Shown here: positions 15,935-22,934 of the stretch, in pieces | Position numbering within the stretch: position 1 is the stretch's first letter | Layout of the letters: each line of letters begins with the position of its first letter | Assembly (NCBI GenBank): GCA_900544425.1 | Contig: UQUX01000016.1 | Coordinates: 1-23,034, forward strand | Length of the DNA stretch: 23,034 nt | Origin: an uncultured Collinsella sp. | Lineage (GTDB): Bacteria; Actinomycetota; Coriobacteriia; Coriobacteriales; Coriobacteriaceae | Direction of reading: 5' to 3' | Made by a program: the position numbers and the translations under genes | Notes under the pieces: generated by a model | Seen by the model: only the letters and a program-made list of their open reading frames with translations | Told to the model about the DNA's origin: nothing | The model's database searches: none

Positions 15935-16426
15935 TTATGTCTCGCGCAGCCAATCAAACGCGACGCGCGGCGTACCGTCCGACACATATACGATACCGGC
16001 GCGCTTAAACCCGGCCTTGGCGATGGCGCCCTGCATAGGCAGGTTGTCTTGGTGCGTGTCGATACGCAGATGGTCGATACGTTCCTTGGCAAAGGCAAAC
16101 ATCGCAGCCGCGATACCGTACACGGTGCCGTCGGACGCCACACGGTGCAGCACGGCGTACGGAGTGTCGCTACGCCATTGACCATCCTCAATTACGTCAT
16201 AGCACTCGTCCGGACCCGGTAAAAAGGCAAACGTCGCAACCACGCGACCGTCGACTTCACACACGTAACTACCACCAGCGGCAATATCGGCAGCCAGTTG
16301 CTCGGCCGAAGGCGTGCCCTCGGGCCACTGCGTGGCGTTGCCATGCGCGCGCATAAAGGCGCGGGCGGCGTCATAGATAGCCATGACAGCGGGAATGTCG
16401 GTATCGAGGGTTTTTCTGATCATCAC
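15935..16426 (-). CDS. GNAT-family N-acetyltransferase
   Basis: A 163-residue GNAT-fold acetyltransferase that should transfer acetyl from acetyl-CoA to an amine. The N-terminal strand and helix IRKTLDTDIPAVMAIYDAARAFM, the central GGSYVCEVDGRVVATFAFLPG beta region, and the LHRVASDGTVYGIAAAMFAFA segment (acetyl-CoA-binding helix, with VASDGT in place of the usual Q/RxxGxG/A) are in family order. It ends with LRIDTHQDNLPMQGAIAKAGFKRAGIV, the usual GNAT motif B. Two adjacent ATGs (16426, 16423) are possible starts after a GAGGT. The substrate is unknown. It diverges from the small Cys/His-rich gene. Confidence 0.88.
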   Translation of the reverse strand: MMIRKTLDTDIPAVMAIYDAARAFMRAHGNATQWPEGTPSAEQLAADIAAGGSYVCEVDGRVVATFAFLPGPDECYDVIEDGQWRSDTPYAVLHRVASDGTVYGIAAAMFAFAKERIDHLRIDTHQDNLPMQGAIAKAGFKRAGIVYVSDGTPRVAFDWLRET

Positions 16427-16445
16427 GCGGCGACCTCACGTTTAT

Positions 16446-16475
16446 TGGTATCACTTTGGTTGAGCAATGATACCA
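16446..16475. promoter_or_regulatory. Inverted repeat TGGTATCA-N14-TGATACCA in divergent promoter region
   Basis: An 8-bp perfect inverted repeat (16446-16453 and 16468-16475) in the 74-nt gap between the GNAT gene and the 98-residue protein gene. Its position and symmetry suit an operator for a dimeric regulator. TTGGTATCAC at the left arm differs by one base from TTGGTATAAC of the repeats ahead of the AAA ATPase, which may be coincidence. Confidence 0.4.
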
Positions 16476-16500
16476 GCGTTTGGAGAGAGGCGCGAAGCAG

Positions 16501-16797
16501 ATGGGAAGCAAAAAGCGAGCCGCCTGGTCAAAGGCCAAAAGCGAGTTTTTGGGCGCTGCTACCGGCGGCGATATGAGCGACCTGTTTGCGCGCGAGGACG
16601 AGCGCCGCGACGCCCTGGACGCCGAGCGCGATGAAGCCTGGCGTTACAAGTCGTGCGAACGCAAAAACCGTTACGACACACGCGCCGAGGCCGAGGCAGT
16701 TATGGCCGACTGCGAAAACCGCGGGCGGCGTGGTTTGGCCTGCTACAAATGCGAATACTGCGGTGGATGGCACCTAACGTCGCACCCTTGGAAATAG
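16501..16797 (+). CDS. Small Cys/His-rich protein with zinc-finger-like C-terminus
   Basis: A 98-residue protein of unknown function. The N-terminal 45 residues are charged and helical (KKRAAWSKAKSEF, then REDERRDALDAERDE). The C-terminal half has KNRYDTRAEAEAVM, then CYKCEYCGGWHLTSH with Cys81, Cys84, Cys87, His91 and His95; Cys52 and Cys71 may also contribute. The pattern of a conserved Lys/Tyr-rich strand, helix and CxxCxxWHLT-like end recurs in small phage and host proteins and probably binds zinc. ATG 16501 is chosen over an upstream TTG because GGAGAGAGG lies about 10 nt ahead. It is convergent with rsmJ. Confidence 0.75.
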   Translation: MGSKKRAAWSKAKSEFLGAATGGDMSDLFAREDERRDALDAERDEAWRYKSCERKNRYDTRAEAEAVMADCENRGRRGLACYKCEYCGGWHLTSHPWK

Positions 16798-16845
16798 GCG
16801 CCACATCGGCACGGCACTGACGGATCGCCAGCCATCGCACGCAAA

Positions 16846-17550
16846 CTACGGGCGCGGCGGCACCAAAACATCGTAACGAACGGCCTTGCCCGCAAGTTGA
16901 TAGCTCGGCTTTATGCCGGCGAGCAACGGGCCCTTCACCGGCCGTTTGATAACGACTTTGCGCGGATGCACCGCAAGCGCTGCCTGGACCAGCGCCTCCT
17001 CATCGGCGCACGGCTGCTCCAAGTGATGCAGCAGCTGGAACTTCTTTTTCACCGCCGCGCTCTTGGTGCGCTCGGGAAACATGGGGTCCAGGTACACCGC
17101 ATCGGGAGCGGCAAGCTCGCCCCGCCCGATCAACTCAGCTGTATGGCGAAGGCCGGCAATGCTGTCCTCGCCCGCATGCAAGCGCATGCGCGCCACGGCT
17201 GTCGCAAGCGCCGGTTCATCTGCCGCGCGATCCAAAGCATCCTTGAGGAGCGCCGCGATCACGCAATCCTGCTCATACAGATCAACGGTAAAGCCGGCGG
17301 CCGCCAACAGCAGCGAATCCTCGCCAAAGCCTGCCGTGGCGTCAATCGCCCATGGGCGCTCGATGCCTTTTGTGCGCGCAGCCTTTACCAGCAGCTCTTG
17401 CTGCAGACGGCCCTGCTTGAGCCGCGGAAGCATGCGGCCAAAATCGGCACGCAGCTCCATCGTGCCGTCGGTGAGCGTGAGGCCCTCGGACTTCCCGGTC
17501 AGCTCAAGCCCCGCGGCCCGAGCAACAGCAATAGGATCGGCAACGCCCAT
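16846..17550 (-). CDS. rsmJ: 16S rRNA (guanine-1516-N2)-methyltransferase
   Basis: A 234-residue SAM-dependent methyltransferase matching RsmJ (YhiQ), which methylates G1516 of 16S rRNA. Visible are the N-terminal region with LTLTDG and FGRMLPRLKQGRLQQELLVKAA, the SAM-binding motif IDATAGFGEDSLLLAAAG, an acidic motif II region (VDLYEQD), and the catalytic-type YLDPMFPERTKSA followed by KKKFQLLHHL. ATG 17550 follows AAGGAG; a GTG at 17556 overlaps that site and is rejected. RsmJ is best known from proteobacteria, so its presence here deserves a family check, but the motif fit is good. Confidence 0.85.
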   Translation of the reverse strand: MGVADPIAVARAAGLELTGKSEGLTLTDGTMELRADFGRMLPRLKQGRLQQELLVKAARTKGIERPWAIDATAGFGEDSLLLAAAGFTVDLYEQDCVIAALLKDALDRAADEPALATAVARMRLHAGEDSIAGLRHTAELIGRGELAAPDAVYLDPMFPERTKSAAVKKKFQLLHHLEQPCADEEALVQAALAVHPRKVVIKRPVKGPLLAGIKPSYQLAGKAVRYDVLVPPRP

Positions 17551-17614
17551 GGGCACTCCTTAGCATGTAAAACGAATACGTGGGGCGCCGTTCATGTCGG
17601 CACCCAACCGTCCG

Positions 17615-17758
17615 CTATTGTCCCACATGCGACATGGCCCACAGCATCCCAATGCAAAGCACCGCCATCAATCCCGTGCACACGGCAGCGATCACAGAAT
17701 CACCCATGCGCCTTCCCAACGACCGCGGCCCACGCACTTGCCCTGTTCCGTACATCAT
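17615..17758 (-). CDS. 47-residue single-span membrane protein
   Basis: A short gene read directly from the sequence. ATG 17758 (with a second ATG immediately after) is preceded by GAAGGAGGA, one of the strongest ribosome binding sites in the window, and the frame runs to TAG at 17617-17615. The product has a basic N-terminus (RGPRSLGRR) and one hydrophobic helix at about residues 22-42 (VIAAVCTGLMAVLCIGMLWAM), then SHVGQ. By the positive-inside rule the N-terminus should be cytoplasmic. Function is unknown. It precedes rsmJ on the same strand by 64 nt and may be cotranscribed with it. Confidence 0.6.
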   Translation of the reverse strand: MMYGTGQVRGPRSLGRRMGDSVIAAVCTGLMAVLCIGMLWAMSHVGQ

Positions 17759-17985
17759 GGCTCCTCCTTCGGTCCAGCTCTTACCATGGCCCCATCATCG
17801 CAGCGCCGCACATGAGCTGCCATCGATTTGCCTTACGCCCAGCTTTCCTTTTTGAAAGGTTGGAGCGTACAGGCAAGAGACGCTTTCAAACGCATGCATC
17901 GCCCCGTTGAACTACAATGTGCTTCACCATATGTGCAGTACATTGGGTGCGCCAAGTTGGCGTACTCGTATCGAAAGGACCAGCC

Positions 17986-18387
17986 ATGAGCTTCACTCGC
18001 AAGACTCTCAAAATCCTTGCTCTCATCTACTTTGTTTTGGGCATCGCCAGCCTCGTCACCGCCGGCGTCGGTATCGCCACGGGCGGTCTCGATTCCACGT
18101 ACGGTTCGTACGCCATGCTCGCAGCGGTCGTGCTTATCGCCAAGGGTCTCGTCGACCTTGCCGCAGGCGTCGCCGGTATCAAGGGCGCCAACAAGCCTTC
18201 GCAGGTGGACGGCGCGTTTAAGCTCGGTATTGTTGCCGCGGTCGCCACGCTTGCCCAAGCGGTGCTCACGCTTCCCGCGTTTGGCGGCGACGCCATCAAC
18301 TTTGGCGCCTTTGTCATCGTGGTGTACGACCTGTTCTTTGTTCAGCAGGCACACGCCGTTAAGGCCGAGAACAAGGACCGCCTGTAA
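17986..18387 (+). CDS. Small four-helix membrane protein, unknown function
   Basis: A 133-residue protein with four predicted membrane helices: about 8-30 (KILALIYFVLGIASLVTAGVG), 42-66 (YAMLAAVVLIAKGLVDLAAGVAGI), 80-98 (FKLGIVAAVATLAQAVLTL) and 106-122 (FGAFVIVVYDLFFVQQA). It ends in a charged tail (KAENKDRL). ATG 17986 follows AAAGGA. No enzyme motif is visible. It is monocistronic, with its own terminator after the stop. The long upstream gap (17759-17985) holds no other gene on this strand. Confidence 0.82.
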   Translation: MSFTRKTLKILALIYFVLGIASLVTAGVGIATGGLDSTYGSYAMLAAVVLIAKGLVDLAAGVAGIKGANKPSQVDGAFKLGIVAAVATLAQAVLTLPAFGGDAINFGAFVIVVYDLFFVQQAHAVKAENKDRL

Positions 18388-18425
18388 GCGCTCGCTTCTC
18401 ATAACCTCTGCAGCCAAGCAACTAA

Positions 18426-18461
18426 AAAGGGCCGATCGCGCATCTCCGCGGTCGGCCCTTT
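18426..18461 (+). terminator. Terminator hairpin of the small membrane protein gene
   Basis: A 15-bp stem with one U-G pair (18426-18440 with 18447-18461), a 6-nt loop and an A-rich left flank (TAAAAA). The right arm ends CCCTTT and is followed by ACGTTT. It is a plausible Rho-independent terminator 38 nt after the stop, with a weak T-tract. Confidence 0.8.
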
Positions 18462-18477
18462 ACGTTTGCCTAGATAA

Positions 18478-18514
18478 AACCTGCCAAAATAAACCTGTCC
18501 CTTTTTGGTAGGTT
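18478..18514. repeat. Palindromic element with GTCCC core at the rlmA stop
   Basis: AACCTGCCAAAA (18478-18489) pairs with TTTTGGTAGGTT (18503-18514), including one G-T pair. The 13-nt loop contains CTGTCCC. It ends 1 nt from the rlmA stop codon. Layout and the GTCCC core resemble the other palindromes at gene ends in this window, but the stem sequence differs. Confidence 0.55.
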
Positions 18515-18515
18515 G

Positions 18516-19331
18516 TTAGCTGTGGCGGTACTCAGCGATGATGAAGTCGATGTCGGTTTGAAGGGTGTCCAAATTTGCCAGGCGCTCTTTGTCGGCAGGG
18601 CGCGTGCGGTAGTAATACGGCGTCATCTGGAACACCGCCTCGATGTCGGCCTGGGTCTGAAGCGTAATGTTCGCAGACACCCGCTGCGTTCCGACTAACT
18701 CGAGCTCGGTGGTCTTCGGCAGCTTCTCATCGTTAAGGTACGGCGTGTCGTAGAGTACCTCCTTGAGCCCAAACAGATGACGGGCGCCCGGCACCACGGT
18801 GTAGAGCGAGCCCTCGGGCGCCAACACGCGGGCAAACTCGCGCTCGTTAAAGGGAGCAAAGAGCTCGGTCACCATATCGAAGGCGCTATCGGCCACGGGG
18901 ATGTCCTTCATGTTGGCTACGAAGTAGGTCGCATCGCCGCGCTTGGCGGCAAGGCGCACCATCTCTTTGCCCAAGTCGAACCCGTAAGCGTCCACGCCCG
19001 GCACCGCGCCCATGGCGCTGGTGTAGTAGCCCTCGCCGCAGCAAATATCGAGCAGCGTCATGGGGCCGTTCGTAGACGCGGCACGCCCAGACACCCGCTC
19101 GCGCACCAACTCAACCATCGCATCGCGCAACGGCGCATAGTAACCACGGTTCAGAAAGTCACGACGGCTGCGCGCCTGAGACTTGGGATCGCCCATGGAG
19201 TCGCCGCTCTTGGACGAACGCAGCAGATACAGATAGCCCTCGCGAGCACGGTCAAACCGGTGTCCGCCCGCACATGCGGCACCGCGCTCGTCATCCACCA
19301 ACGGCTCATGGCAAACGGGACACAACAACAT
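18516..19331 (-). CDS. rlmA: 23S rRNA (guanine-N1)-methyltransferase RlmA
   Basis: A 271-residue SAM-dependent methyltransferase of the RlmA (RrmA) family, which N1-methylates G745 or the neighbouring G748 of 23S rRNA, in helix 35. An N-terminal zinc knuckle is formed by Cys4, Cys7, Cys20 and His24 and is followed by HRFDRAREGYLYLL. Next come GDPKSQARSRRDFLNRGYY, the SAM motif LLDICCGEGYYTSAM (about 92-106), the acidic FDLGKEM and the FAPFNEREFARVL segment, all typical. ATG 19331 follows AAGGAG. The G745 and G748 subfamilies cannot be separated with certainty here; in the latter the enzyme is linked to macrolide response. A palindromic repeat abuts its stop. Confidence 0.9.
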   Translation of the reverse strand: MLLCPVCHEPLVDDERGAACAGGHRFDRAREGYLYLLRSSKSGDSMGDPKSQARSRRDFLNRGYYAPLRDAMVELVRERVSGRAASTNGPMTLLDICCGEGYYTSAMGAVPGVDAYGFDLGKEMVRLAAKRGDATYFVANMKDIPVADSAFDMVTELFAPFNEREFARVLAPEGSLYTVVPGARHLFGLKEVLYDTPYLNDEKLPKTTELELVGTQRVSANITLQTQADIEAVFQMTPYYYRTRPADKERLANLDTLQTDIDFIIAEYRHS

Positions 19332-19387
19332 GGCAACTCCTTAGCGCGGACAACACAACGCCCACCATTGTCGCACGCCTTCCCCAC

Positions 19388-19445
19388 CTAGTCATTGGGG
19401 ACGTTCTTGAATGACTAGTCGTTTAAGAACGTCCCCAATGACTAG
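19388..19445. repeat. 21-bp-arm palindrome with GGGGAC core between divergent genes
   Basis: Arms 19388-19408 and 19425-19445 are perfectly complementary over 21 bp and contain ATTGGGGACGTTCTT. The 16-nt loop holds an inner 8-bp palindrome, GACTAGTC. The 12-mer AATGACTAGTCG occurs twice as a direct repeat (19410-19421, in the loop, and 19437-19448). It lies between the divergent starts of rlmA and the MATE gene, so it is not a terminator of either. Confidence 0.8.
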
Positions 19446-19509
19446 TCGATTAGGAGTATCATCGTCTGCGCAAATAAGCACGAAATAGCATGTTAGAGAT
19501 TGAGAGCGT

Positions 19510-20892
19510 ATGGCCGATACCGTATCTAAGCACATCGACATGACCACCGGCTCGCTGTGGCGCAATATTCCCCTGTTCGCCTTCCCCGTAGCCGCGACGA
19601 GTATCTTGGAGCAGCTGTCGAACCTCATCGCCACGGTCATCATCGGCAACTTCTCGGGCGACCAGGGAACCCTCGCCATGGCGGCGGTCGGCTCTAATGT
19701 TCCGCTTACCAGTCTTATGCTCAACCTGTTTATCGGCATGTCGCTTGGCTCCAATGTGGTCATCGCCAACGCTATCGGCCGCAACGACCAGAACATGGTC
19801 AAACGCGCCGTCCATACCTCGATTCTTATGGCACTTGTGGGCTTTGTTGTCATCGCTCTGGGCGAGGTCTTTGCCGAGCCCATGCTCGCCGCGCTCAACG
19901 TTCCCGCCGAGACCATGCCGCTCGCTTCGCTCTATCTGCGCGTCTTTTTGCTCAGCATGCCCTCGATCTTGCTCTACAACTTTGAGGCCGCGATCTTCCG
20001 CTCCGTCGGCATCACCCGCATGCCGTTACAGGCGCTTGCCGTGTCCACTGTCCTCAACATTGGCCTGGACCTCATCTTTGTCCCCGTACTCCACTGGGGC
20101 GTCGCGGGCGTCGCCATCGCCACCGCCATCGCCTACACCGTCAGCGCCGCTACGCTCTTTATACGCCTGCTCAAGACCGACTCTGTCGTCCGCGTCACCC
20201 CGCGCGACCTGGCCATCGACCCCGTCGCCCTCAAGCGCATCGTCAAGATCGGCCTGCCCGCCGGCATCCAAAGCGCCGTCTTTGCCGTCGCCAACATCAT
20301 CATCCAGTCCGCCATCAACAGCCTGGGCACCGAAGTCATGGCGGCATCGAGCGCCGCCATGAGCCTGGAGTACGTGTGCTACAACCTGCTCAACAGCTTT
20401 AGCCAGGCTTGCACCACCTTTGTGGGACAAAACCACGGTGCCCGCCAGATCGACCGCTGCACCAAAACGCTCAAGGTCTGCCTTGTCGAAGGCGGTATCG
20501 TTGCACTCACCACGATTATCGTTATTGTCGGCCTGGGGCGCGAAATCTTGTCGCTCTTTAACAGCGATCCCAACATCGTCTCGATCGGCTATATCCGCGT
20601 GTGTTCGATCTTCCCGGCGTACGCCTTTAGCATGTTCTACGAAAACATGTCAGGCTACCTGCGCGGCTTTGGTATCTCGCTCACGCCCGCCCTCATCACC
20701 ATGATCTGCGTCTGCGGCATCCGCTTCTATTGGGTGTTCTGCGTGTTCCCGCACTTCCGCACCTTTGCGAACATTATGATGGTCTACCCCATCAGCCTGG
20801 GCACCACGGCGTTCTTTATGGTCGTGGCGGTGCTACTTTGCCACCCGGCACGCACCTATCGCGCCACCCAAGCCAGAGCGACAGCCCGCTAA
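19510..20892 (+). CDS. MATE-family efflux transporter
   Basis: A 460-residue integral membrane protein with about 12 membrane helices in two six-helix halves. The N-terminus (GSLWRNIPLFAFPVAATSILEQLSN) and GNFSGDQGTLAMAAVGSN match the first MATE repeat, and the second half begins near LKRIVKIGLPAGIQSAVFAVANIIIQ. It should export drugs or metabolites in exchange for Na+ or H+. Substrate range cannot be read from sequence. The Shine-Dalgarno is weak (GAGAG ahead of ATG 19510). The gene ends 27 nt before the convergent LysR gene, and a long palindrome lies upstream between it and rlmA. Confidence 0.92.
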   Translation: MADTVSKHIDMTTGSLWRNIPLFAFPVAATSILEQLSNLIATVIIGNFSGDQGTLAMAAVGSNVPLTSLMLNLFIGMSLGSNVVIANAIGRNDQNMVKRAVHTSILMALVGFVVIALGEVFAEPMLAALNVPAETMPLASLYLRVFLLSMPSILLYNFEAAIFRSVGITRMPLQALAVSTVLNIGLDLIFVPVLHWGVAGVAIATAIAYTVSAATLFIRLLKTDSVVRVTPRDLAIDPVALKRIVKIGLPAGIQSAVFAVANIIIQSAINSLGTEVMAASSAAMSLEYVCYNLLNSFSQACTTFVGQNHGARQIDRCTKTLKVCLVEGGIVALTTIIVIVGLGREILSLFNSDPNIVSIGYIRVCSIFPAYAFSMFYENMSGYLRGFGISLTPALITMICVCGIRFYWVFCVFPHFRTFANIMMVYPISLGTTAFFMVVAVLLCHPARTYRATQARATAR

Positions 20893-20919
20893 ACACCGCA
20901 CTCAACGTCACGGCAGTCA

Positions 20920-21786
20920 TTAATTAACAATATGCGAGCTCATATAGTCGATAAAACGCCTCGTGGCGATAGGCATGGTGTCCCAGCTGCGCCAAGCGGC
21001 CACCACGTCGCGCGAGGGAGCATGCACGATGGGCCGCACACGAATTTCGGCTCGCATGCCCTCCACAGTACGACGGTAGAGCATGCTCACGCCTAGGCCC
21101 TCCTCCACCATCGCCATGATGGTGTAGTCGTCGGTTACCTCACTCGTCACGTGCGGCGACAGGCCATGCGCCGCAAATGCATCGAGCACCAGGCTCTGCT
21201 CGCCCTCATCCAGCAGCACAAACGGCTCGGACGCCAAATCGGCGAGCGTCACCTTTTCCTTTGCCGTCAGCGGATGCCCGACAGGCAACAGCGCCACCAA
21301 ATCGTCGTGATAGACTACGCGCTTCTCGAGCCCTGCGGTAAAACCGCGTGCCGTAAAACAAAAATCAACCACGCCATCGTGCACCCACTGGGCGTTGCGT
21401 GTGTAATCACCCTGCTTGAGGGTAAAGCGTACGCCCGGGTGCAGCGCCCCAAAGTCGCGGATCACACGCGGCAACACGGTTCGACTCACGTTGGTAAACG
21501 TCGCAATACGAATATCGGTCGACGAAAGCCCCAACAGCTCCTGGCGCTTGCCCTCGAGCTCGGCCTCGGCGGTCACGATCTGGCGCAGGTACGGCAGATA
21601 TTGTTTGCCGTCGCGCGTAAGCGAAACGCCCTGCTTACCGCGCTCGATAAGCGTGGTACCCAGCTCGCGCTCGAGCGCCTTGACGGCCTGGCTCACCGCA
21701 CTTTGCGTATAGCCCAGCTCGTCCGCCGCACCCTTAAGACTGCCGCGATCGACCACCATACAAACAATCTGATACCGCGATGCCAT
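20920..21786 (-). CDS. LysR-family transcriptional regulator
   Basis: A 288-residue LysR-type regulator. The N-terminal winged helix-turn-helix (about 1-60) reads YQIVCMVVDRGSLKGAADELGYTQSAVSQAVKALERELGTTLIER, the family's classical pattern. The linker and two-lobed effector domain (about 88-288) follow, with TNVSRTVLPRVI and the FVLLDEGEQ segment. ATG 21786 follows GGAGG. It is divergent from the EamA transporter with a LysR-type palindrome in the gap, so it most likely controls that gene and itself. The effector is unknown. Confidence 0.93.
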   Translation of the reverse strand: MASRYQIVCMVVDRGSLKGAADELGYTQSAVSQAVKALERELGTTLIERGKQGVSLTRDGKQYLPYLRQIVTAEAELEGKRQELLGLSSTDIRIATFTNVSRTVLPRVIRDFGALHPGVRFTLKQGDYTRNAQWVHDGVVDFCFTARGFTAGLEKRVVYHDDLVALLPVGHPLTAKEKVTLADLASEPFVLLDEGEQSLVLDAFAAHGLSPHVTSEVTDDYTIMAMVEEGLGVSMLYRRTVEGMRAEIRVRPIVHAPSRDVVAAWRSWDTMPIATRRFIDYMSSHIVN

Positions 21787-21845
21787 CGTGCCTCCACATC
21801 GATGTAGCCGTAAAACGTTTTGCCAGGGCTTCTTCTGCCAACATT

Positions 21846-21864
21846 AGTATTTCTTAATCATACT
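21846..21864. promoter_or_regulatory. LysR-type binding palindrome in lysR-eamA gap
   Basis: AGTAT at 21846-21850 and ATACT at 21860-21864 form a perfect 5-bp inverted repeat around a 9-nt AT-rich spacer. This is the partly palindromic form expected of LysR recognition sites. It lies 60 nt ahead of the lysR start and 79 nt ahead of the EamA start, where the activator and autoregulatory site is usually found. Confidence 0.6.
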
Positions 21865-21943
21865 GAAGATACATTCGCTTTACTACATCCACATCTGAGA
21901 GCAGAATCATTTTACGAAACCATTCTGTAACAAAAGGAGTCCC

Positions 21944-22846
21944 ATGGATCGCAAAAAAGCAATCGCGCTCTCATTTTCCGTTCCCGTCGCATGGGGCTTT
22001 TCGTACCCCCTCATGAAGATCAGCATGGACAGCATGAACGCCACGAGCATCGTCGCGCTACGCTGCATCATCGCCTTTGTGGCCTGCCTGCTGCTCTTCC
22101 ATAAGCGCGCTTTCCGCATTAACCGCGACCTGATGGTCCGCGCCGCCATCATCGGCGCCATCATGGCAACCGAGCTCACCTGCATGTGCCTGGGCTCCAG
22201 CCTCACTTCTGCCTCCACTGCCGGCTTTTTGCAGAGCCTGACGGTCGTGATCGTGCCGTTTGCCAACGCCGCCCTGCTGCGTCGCGCCCCCGAGCGCAAA
22301 GTACTCGTCGGCACCGCCATCGTCACCTGCGGTATGTTGCTGCTCTCGGGCGCCGACTTCACCAGCCTGAACCCGGGCGCGCTTATCATGCTGCTCTCGG
22401 CCTTTATCTATGCCAGCCACATTATCGTGGCCAAGCGCTTTGTCGAAGATGTCGACCCGCTGTCCCTGGGCGTTTGGCAGCTGGGCTTCGGCGGCCTGTT
22501 CTCGGGCATCGCCGCATGCGCCTTTGGCGGCTTCACGCTTCCCAGTACGCCCAGCGAGATCGTGGTCGTCGTTGCCCTCGCGCTCATCTGCTCTGCCTAC
22601 GGCTTTATCACCCAGACGCTCGTGCAGTCCCACGTGCCCGCCGAGACCACCGGCTTCGCCTTCTCGCTCGAGCCGGTCTGCTCCGCCGTCTTCTCGTTCT
22701 TCCTGGTCGGCGAGGTCCTAAGCCCCATCGCCTTCTTTGGCGCCGCCCTCATCCTCACCGGCGTCATGGTGGCAACTGTCGAGCTTCCGCGCCTTCGCGC
22801 ACATGGACAGGCTCGCATGGCAGGAGCGCCCGAGCACGTCTCGTAG
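21944..22846 (+). CDS. EamA/DMT-family transporter
   Basis: A 300-residue drug/metabolite transporter with about ten membrane helices in two EamA repeats. The first repeat begins ALSFSVPVAWGFSYPLMKISM and continues past SLTSASTAGFLQSLTVV. The second begins GALIMLLSAFIYASHIIVAKRF and ends with AFSLEPVCSAVFSFFLVGEVL, the family's typical closing motif. It probably exports a small metabolite or amino acid. ATG 21944 follows AAAAGGAG. The gene is divergent from a LysR regulator, a common arrangement for inducible exporters. Confidence 0.92.
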   Translation: MDRKKAIALSFSVPVAWGFSYPLMKISMDSMNATSIVALRCIIAFVACLLLFHKRAFRINRDLMVRAAIIGAIMATELTCMCLGSSLTSASTAGFLQSLTVVIVPFANAALLRRAPERKVLVGTAIVTCGMLLLSGADFTSLNPGALIMLLSAFIYASHIIVAKRFVEDVDPLSLGVWQLGFGGLFSGIAACAFGGFTLPSTPSEIVVVVALALICSAYGFITQTLVQSHVPAETTGFAFSLEPVCSAVFSFFLVGEVLSPIAFFGAALILTGVMVATVELPRLRAHGQARMAGAPEHVS

Positions 22847-22872
22847 ACCCCACTCCTTATGCAGCCGCGGCA

Positions 22873-22895
22873 TAAAGGCAACCGGTGCGCCTTTA
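22873..22895 (+). terminator. Possible short terminator after the EamA gene
   Basis: TAAAGGC (22873-22879) pairs with GCCTTTA (22889-22895) around a 9-nt loop, 27 nt after the EamA stop. The stem is short and the T-tract is only partial. The right arm overlaps TACAAT (22894-22899), a possible -10 for the next gene. Confidence 0.35.
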
Positions 22896-22934
22896 CAATA
22901 GATGCAAACAGAGCATCTGCCATAAAGGAGCCCC

